Part shown: positions 6,363-10,136 of the stretch, piece by piece | Layout: each line of letters begins with the position of its first letter | Position numbering within the stretch: position 1 is the first letter of the stretch | From: Ottowia sp. | Lineage (GTDB): Bacteria > Pseudomonadota > Gammaproteobacteria > Burkholderiales > Burkholderiaceae_C | DNA length: 10,136 nucleotides | Assembly (NCBI GenBank): GCA_023228705.1 | Contig: JALOAS010000099.1 | Coordinates: forward strand, 1-10,136 | Direction: 5' to 3' | Translations under genes and position numbers: made by a program | Notes under the pieces: model-generated | Database searches by the model: none | What the model was told of the DNA's origin: nothing | Seen by the model: only the letters and a program-made list of their open reading frames with translations

Positions 6363-8466
6363 AAAACCGCCCCTGCCATGCAAGGTACAGGCTGCGCCCC
6401 GGCGCCTTGATTTCCTGGCCGCTGATGCCCTCGGTCAGGTGGTCATGGTAGCGCTTGTTGCCCACGTTGAGCACAGCCAGGCGCAGGGTGTGGTCTTTGC
6501 CGGGATGCCAGCTTGCGCCCACATCCAGCACGCCATAGCCGGGCGTGGCGTTCTCCCCGCCCCGCGTGAAACGCGTGGCCACCCGCGTTTGCCTGCGCAC
6601 CAGCAGCGCACGCGCATCGAGCGTCCACTGCGGCGCGATGCGTCCCTCCCAGCCCAGCGTGACGAAGTCCGCGGGCATCTGGAACAGCGGTTCGTCCAGG
6701 TCCCGGTTGGATCCGCGCACCCTTGAATAGCCCGCGCTCAGCCGGTGTCCGGGCGCCACCTGCCAGTTGATGCTTGCCTCCAGCCCGCTGAGCACGGCCC
6801 GGCCCAGGTTGACCGTCTGCTTGCAGGCAGCAGCCTGCGGCCCACAGGCGGCCATGGCCGCGGGCCCGCTCAGCTGCGCGCCGGTGATGTAGTTGCTGAT
6901 GCGGTTGCGCCACAGCGCAACGGTGTAGTCCAGGCTGCCGGAATCGCCCTTCACGCCCAGCTCCAGCTGCGTTGCCTTCTCCGGCGCAATCTGCGGGCTG
7001 CCGGCCCAGAAGAAGCCGTCCTGGCGCGGGCCGTTCTGGTAACGCTCGCGCAGGTCCGCAGCGCGGAAACCGCGCGCCAGGCCCGCGTACGGACGCAGCA
7101 GTGGCGCCACCTCGTAGAGCGCGCCCAGGCTGCCGGACGTGGCGCCATCGCTGCGGTCCATGCCGCTGGTGACGCTGCCATTGTTCATTGCCGCGGCGCT
7201 GCCGCGAACGCGGTCGTGGCGCAGGCCTGCCAGCACCTTCAAGCGGCCGAACTGCATGTCGTCCTGGACGTAAAAACCCAGCGCCGACAGCTTGCCGTCA
7301 TGGAACGGCTTGTTCACCTGCAACTGGTTCAGGTTGGGCGGCCGGGCGGCCAGGCTGCTCGGGTCGGCCTTCATCTGCCAGGCGTTGACGCCAAGCGACA
7401 GCAGGTGCTGCGGATGCAGCAGCCAGTCGGCCCTGGCGTCCAGCCCGCTGGTGGCAAAGCTGACGTCGGTCACCGACAGGTCCCGCCCCAGGCCATTGGC
7501 CCAGCCGTTGATGCTGCGCCTCATCTCCTGCCGGTACACGCGCAGGTCCAGGTTCAGCGGCCGCTCACCGCTGCCATCGCGGCTGTAGCCCAGCTCGTAC
7601 AGCGTGCGCGACTGCCTGGGTGAGTGGATGGTCGTGCTGCCGACCATGGGCAGCGGATGCGACCGCGTCGAGCCCGGATACCAGACGTCGCTGTCCTCGT
7701 GCCGCTGCAGCGACGCGCGCAACTGCTGCCCGCCGCCCAGGCGGAAGCGGTACTGGCCTATGAAGGCATGGGAGTCGTAGCCGCTGCGCGGAACGCGGCC
7801 CGCGGGCTCGCGGTAGTCGCCAGGCCGCGCCAGCGACGCGCCCAGCATCAGCGCATGGTCGGCGCTGCTGGCGTTGCCCACCACTGCCGCGCGCGGCTCG
7901 CGCCGCGCGCTGTCGTAGCTCAGGCTGGTGCGCGCCTGCACGCCGGGCTCAAAGCGCGCCTGCGGCAGCCGCACGTTGATCACGCCGCCCAGCGCTCCGG
8001 TCCCGTACAGCACCGACGCCGGCCCCTTCACCACCTCCACGCGCTCGGCCAGCCCCAGTGACATGAACGACGCAATGGCGCCCGCCGGCTGCGCAGAGTT
8101 GAGCCGCATGCCATCGACCATGAGCACGATGGAATCCTTGCCCAGGCCCCGGATGATGGGGTTGGCGCCCTGCGCGCTGTCGCGCGTCACCGCCAGCCCC
8201 GGCTTGCCCCGCACCGCGTCGCCCAGGTTCTGCGCGCCCCAGCGCTGCAGCTCGTCGCGCGCTATCACGGTGGTGGCAATCGGCGTTTCAACGGCTTCGG
8301 ATTCATAGCCGGTGGCAGTAACCGTGACCGCGGGCAGCGTACCGGCATCCATGGACTGCGCCGCACCGGTCGGCTCCTGTTGACCCCACGCTGACATCTG
8401 CGACCCCAGCATCAAACCCGTGCCTGCGGCAGCAAGCCCCAGACGCCACTTCCCGGCAAAAGCCAT
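6361..8466 (-). CDS. TonB-dependent outer-membrane receptor
   Basis: The 701-residue receptor has a signal peptide ending near SQMSAWG (22-28), a TonB box AVTVTA (46-51), a plug of about 58-166, and a 22-strand-type barrel ending in aromatic Phe701. Plug landmarks are NPIIRGLGKD (102-111), LMVDGMRLNSAQP (115-127) and VEVVKGPASVLYGTGALGGVINV (within 143-165). The barrel has ARGFRAADLRERYQ (464-477), IAPEKATQLELG (493-504) and a Cys541-Cys548 pair likely bridging an outer loop. The layout recalls haem and copper receptors, but FRAP/NPNL-type boxes are altered and no histidine lies between them. The OprC-type Cys and Met of the plug appear as Gln126 and Ala130. The ATG at 8466 follows a G7 run three bases upstream. 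A longer frame from 8655 lacks a signal peptide and overlaps the promoter. It is the first gene of the operon, so the system imports something too large or too scarce for porins. Substrate is unknown. Confidence 0.93.
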   Translation of the reverse strand: MAFAGKWRLGLAAAGTGLMLGSQMSAWGQQEPTGAAQSMDAGTLPAVTVTATGYESEAVETPIATTVIARDELQRWGAQNLGDAVRGKPGLAVTRDSAQGANPIIRGLGKDSIVLMVDGMRLNSAQPAGAIASFMSLGLAERVEVVKGPASVLYGTGALGGVINVRLPQARFEPGVQARTSLSYDSARREPRAAVVGNASSADHALMLGASLARPGDYREPAGRVPRSGYDSHAFIGQYRFRLGGGQQLRASLQRHEDSDVWYPGSTRSHPLPMVGSTTIHSPRQSRTLYELGYSRDGSGERPLNLDLRVYRQEMRRSINGWANGLGRDLSVTDVSFATSGLDARADWLLHPQHLLSLGVNAWQMKADPSSLAARPPNLNQLQVNKPFHDGKLSALGFYVQDDMQFGRLKVLAGLRHDRVRGSAAAMNNGSVTSGMDRSDGATSGSLGALYEVAPLLRPYAGLARGFRAADLRERYQNGPRQDGFFWAGSPQIAPEKATQLELGVKGDSGSLDYTVALWRNRISNYITGAQLSGPAAMAACGPQAAACKQTVNLGRAVLSGLEASINWQVAPGHRLSAGYSRVRGSNRDLDEPLFQMPADFVTLGWEGRIAPQWTLDARALLVRRQTRVATRFTRGGENATPGYGVLDVGASWHPGKDHTLRLAVLNVGNKRYHDHLTEGISGQEIKAPGRSLYLAWQGRF

Positions 8467-8587
8467 GTTCCCCCCCAATCTTTGTCGTGGCCCGGGCTCC
8501 TCCGCTGGGCGCGTCGACTCCCTGTGGCAAACAGGAAGACAGATGCCAGACACACGGGAGGCAGGCCAGCCAAACCAGCTTGCCGGC

Positions 8588-8593
8588 AGTATA
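8588..8593 (-). promoter_or_regulatory. -10 element of the receptor operon
   Basis: TATACT on the minus strand matches the sigma-70 consensus at five of six positions. The expected -35 position (around 8611-8616) is poor and lies in the Fur-like array, so repressor and RNA polymerase would compete. Transcription would begin near 8580, giving a leader of about 115 bases before the ATG at 8466. Confidence 0.55.
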
Positions 8594-8595
8594 CA

Positions 8596-8623
8596 GCGAA
8601 CCAGAATGATTCGCGTTTGCGAA
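8596..8623 (-). promoter_or_regulatory. Fur-box-like operator array
   Basis: The minus strand reads GCGAATCATTCTGGTTCGC (8596-8614), a 19-bp imperfect palindrome with seven of nine pairs matched. It has the AATCATTCT core common in Fur boxes, which read close to GATAATGATAATCATTATC. A further inverted half-site, GCGAA on the plus strand at 8619-8623, pairs with TTCGC at 8610-8614. The result is three alternating half-sites, as expected for overlapping Fur dimers. The array covers the -35 region and reaches to within two bases of the -10 of a TonB receptor, the classical placement for iron repression. Confidence 0.65.
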
Positions 8624-8650
8624 CACAATCGTCTGGTGCGATGGCAGATC

Positions 8651-8670
8651 GTCAAAGGCGGTCAAAGGCG
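8651..8670. repeat. tandem 10-bp duplication
   Basis: GTCAAAGGCG occurs twice in direct succession (8651-8660 and 8661-8670), about 60 bases upstream of the receptor -10. It could be a small replication-slippage event or a pair of activator half-sites. Nothing else supports a function. Confidence 0.4.
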
Positions 8671-8836
8671 GGATGCACACAGGCCGCTTTGCCGCCTGGC
8701 ACGGTGACGAGACGGCCGTGGTGAGTCCACCGGCCCTGTGCATCGGGGTGCTTCGCTCAGGGCCTGGCCACGGCGTCGTGCAATGAGCGCGGGCAGCCGC
8801 CGCCCTGACGGTGACGCCAGCGATACGGCGCTACAT

Positions 8837-8842
8837 TAGAAT
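8837..8842 (+). promoter_or_regulatory. -10 element of the tRNA-Gly gene
   Basis: TAGAAT matches TATAAT at five of six positions, 16 bases before the tRNA 5' end. It is followed by a GC-rich discriminator, which is common at stable-RNA promoters. GTGACG at 8811-8816 is the best -35 candidate, but its 20-base spacing is too long to be convincing. Confidence 0.4.
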
Positions 8843-8858
8843 GCAGGCTCTGCCCAGC

Positions 8859-8932
8859 GCGGGTGTAGTTCAATGGTAGAACGGCAGCTTCCCAAGCTGC
8901 ATACGAGGGTTCGATTCCCTTCACCCGCTCCA
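8859..8932 (+). tRNA. tRNA-Gly(CCC)
   Basis: The gene is 74 bases long and includes an encoded CCA end. The acceptor arm GCGGGTG (8859-8865) pairs with CACCCGC (8922-8928), with T as discriminator base. The D arm has GTTC/GAAC around AATGGTA. The anticodon stem GCAGC (8884-8888) pairs with GCTGC (8896-8900), and the loop is TTCCCAA. This puts anticodon CCC at 8891-8893, which reads GGG glycine codons. The T arm GAGGG/CCCTT encloses loop TTCGATT. All arms fold and no intron or truncation is seen. Confidence 0.97.
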
Positions 8933-8997
8933 TGCCTTGCACGTCGCAGCCCGCAGACCCGCAAGCCAGGCCGCGCAGAAAGCACGCCTGCCTGCTG

Positions 8998-9031
8998 GCC
9001 AGACGGCAATTCTTGGTGCCGTGCCGCTGGC
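8998..9031. terminator. hairpin between tRNA-Gly and proX, possible terminator
   Basis: ACGGCA (9003-9008) pairs with TGCCGT (9017-9022) across an 8-base loop. An outer GCCAG (8998-9002) can pair with CTGGC (9027-9031) after a 4-base bulge. The position between convergent genes fits transcript ends, but there is no T-run. Confidence 0.3.
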
Positions 9032-9073
9032 TGCCCGCGGCTCAAGCCATGCCGGTCGAGCGCCGCTGCCCGG

Positions 9074-10032
9074 CTACTGCTCGGCGGCAGCCAAAGATTC
9101 TTCTATCCACTGGTCGAACTGCTCCTGGTGGCCCCGGATCCACGCATCGGCGTGGCGTTCGATGTCGGACGTCTTGTTGGCACCCTTTTCCATGGCCATG
9201 TTCTGTGCGTTGATGTCCTGCACCGGCAGTTTCATGAGCGTGAACAGCTTCTTGGCAGCCGGGTTGTTGTCAACAAACTTGCGCGTGGCAAGGATGCGCT
9301 GCGTGTTCACGACCCAGCCGTAGTTCTTGCCGTTGGGCAGCTCGGTGTCCATGTCTGCCTGCTCGCCGGGCAGCGACGAGAACGGCACCTCCAGCCACAC
9401 CACGTCCTTGCCCGGGATCAGCATGTTGCTCACCCAGAACGGCGTCCATGTGTAGTACAGGACGGGCTTGCCCTGCCTGTACCGGGCGATGGTGTCGGCA
9501 ATCAGCGCCGCATAGCTGCCCTGCACATGCGTGACGTGGTCGCGCAGCTTGTAGGCGTCCAGGTGGTGCTCGATGACCGCCTCGCAGCCCCAGCCCGGAT
9601 TGCAGCCGGTCATGTCCGCCTTGCCGTCGCCGTTGGTGTCGAACAGCGCAGCGATTTCCGGATCCTGCAGCTGGCCGAGGTTGCTGATGCCGTACGCATC
9701 GGCCGTCTTCTTGTCGATCACGTAACCCTGCAGGGCATTCTCCGAATACGTGTTGTCCCGCCACATCTTGGCATCGCCGCCGGAGCGCTTGTAGTAGTCG
9801 TTGTGCAGAGGGTCCCAGTGGACGGCAAGAAAATCGGCATCACCGTTTTCCAGCGCCAGATAAACGGCACTGATGTCGACTTCCTGGATGGGCGGCGTCG
9901 TGTAGCCCAGCCGCTGCAGTCCCTTCATGACGATCAGCGTCTGAAAGGTCTCCTCCGGAATCGTGCTCTTGACAGCCTGCGCCGTGACGCCTTCGCCTGG
10001 CAGGTCGGCGGCCCAAGCGGGGGCGGCTAGCC
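9074..10032 (-). pseudogene. proX: ProX, glycine betaine/proline betaine-binding protein, signal peptide lost
   Basis: The mature part is a full ProX, the periplasmic binding protein of the ProU (ProVWX) osmoprotectant importer. It begins ADLPGEGV (codon at 10009), like E. coli mature ProX, and ends AAAEQ. The three aromatic-cage tryptophans lie in HWDPLH, NPGWGCE and YTWTPFW. Their spacing of 75 and 48 residues equals that of E. coli Trp65, Trp140 and Trp188. A DTNGDGKAD loop is also kept. Upstream, only LAAPAWA (10030-10010) of a signal peptide remains. At 10032/10033 the frame passes into foreign sequence encoding a polar stretch (NVLVEWSNFR) with no hydrophobic core, so export should fail. 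The only visible in-frame starts are a TTG at 10090 and a GTG at 10057. The reading frame itself is undamaged, so the loss looks recent. proV and proW, if present, would lie beyond the right edge, cut off from proX. Confidence 0.85.
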
Positions 10033-10136
10033 TGAAGTTCGACCACTCAACGAGCACATTTCTCTTAAGTGGCGCGCACTTGGCGGCCAATTGAGGTTCC
10101 GGCTTCTGTCTACAACTGGATCTGCTGGAGCAGTTC
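10033..10136. mobile_element. probable insertion-sequence end, partial
   Basis: From 10033 the DNA changes: G+C falls to roughly half, and similarity to ProX stops in the middle of its signal peptide. The putative terminus begins with 5'-TG on the plus strand (CA-3' on the minus), as in the IS3, IS21 and IS481 families. On the minus strand a frame ends ELLQQIQL followed by a stop near 10110, which could be the C-terminus of a transposase reading toward proX. With only 104 bases in view, neither the family nor the other end can be identified. A different rearrangement junction is possible. Confidence 0.5.

Larger units (their letters stand above)
8467..8858. other. intergenic region between receptor operon and tRNA-Gly
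   Basis: This 392-bp divergent region contains the receptor leader (about 115 bases), the -10 element, the Fur-box-like array at 8596-8623, a 10-bp tandem duplication at 8651-8670 and a tRNA -10 at 8837-8842. No coding sequence, recognisable riboswitch core or FNR-type TTGAT-N4-ATCAA site was found in it. Confidence 0.6.

Noticed and set aside
4634..6451. Plus-strand open frame of about 605 codons
   Set aside because: It lies antisense to the permease, binding-protein and receptor genes and is rich in Arg, Gln, His and Ala with no domain, as expected for a shadow frame in GC-rich DNA.
5336..8466. Sulfonate or sulfate-ester uptake (Ssu/Ats-type with TonB receptor)
   Set aside because: Similar gene mixes exist for sulfur sources, but no desulfonating or sulfatase enzyme is present, and the Fur-like operator plus NnrS point elsewhere. 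It is not excluded.
8467..8640. Cobalamin or TPP riboswitch in the receptor leader
   Set aside because: A GCCACAGGGAGTC segment loosely recalls a B12 box, but the rest of the conserved core is absent and no THI-box landmarks are present.
8467..8858. FNR/NNR site expected for an NnrS operon
   Set aside because: No TTGAT-N4-ATCAA-like dyad was found upstream of the receptor gene.
8859..8932. tRNA-Gly as an integration site
   Set aside because: No second copy of the tRNA 3' end and no integrase gene is visible in the window.
8757..8942. Minus-strand frame with a motif like RVKGIEPSYAAWEAAVLP
   Set aside because: It is the antisense of the tRNA-Gly gene. This peptide is a well-known false annotation that appears wherever the tRNA is translated backwards.

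Overview
The window is GC-rich DNA (roughly two thirds G+C by eye) with dense coding and large spurious antisense frames. It looks like a betaproteobacterium, probably Burkholderiales. The clues are the HpnD-type synthase with a C-terminal KFWLAWK motif, the NnrS protein, the E. coli-like ProX and the tRNA-Gly context. This placement is inferred from protein resemblance, not from a marker gene.

Left part (1-2249, plus strand): a short region with three closely spaced inverted repeats (108-222) precedes two genes 19 bp apart. They are an NDH-2/SelD-N-like flavoprotein homologue (245-1339) and an HpnD-like squalene/phytoene synthase homologue (1359-2249). Both keep the family fold signature but have lost diagnostic cofactor or catalytic residues: the second GxGxxG and the GD motif in the first, and the DDxxD motif in the second.

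Centre (2431-8466, minus strand): one tight operon, read right to left. It encodes a TonB-dependent outer-membrane receptor (8466-6361), a NitT/TauT-type periplasmic binding protein (6349-5336), an inner-membrane permease (5305-4514), an ATPase (4517-3648) and a divergent NnrS-family haem/copper membrane protein (3654-2431). The last two junctions overlap by 4 and 7 bp, so NnrS is translationally tied to the transporter. A Fur-box-like palindrome overlaps the only good promoter in front of the receptor. Together the genes describe a complete route from outer membrane to cytoplasm for an unknown, probably iron-regulated substrate, joined to a protein family linked to nitric-oxide stress. This is the most interesting system in the window.

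Right part (8467-10136): a 392-bp intergenic region holds the operon promoter and the promoter side of a tRNA-Gly(CCC) gene (8859-8932). Convergent to the tRNA is proX (9074-10032, minus strand), a glycine-betaine-binding protein whose three aromatic-cage tryptophans are present. Its signal peptide is cut off after its last seven or eight residues by lower-GC foreign sequence starting at 10033, probably an insertion-sequence end, which runs off the window.
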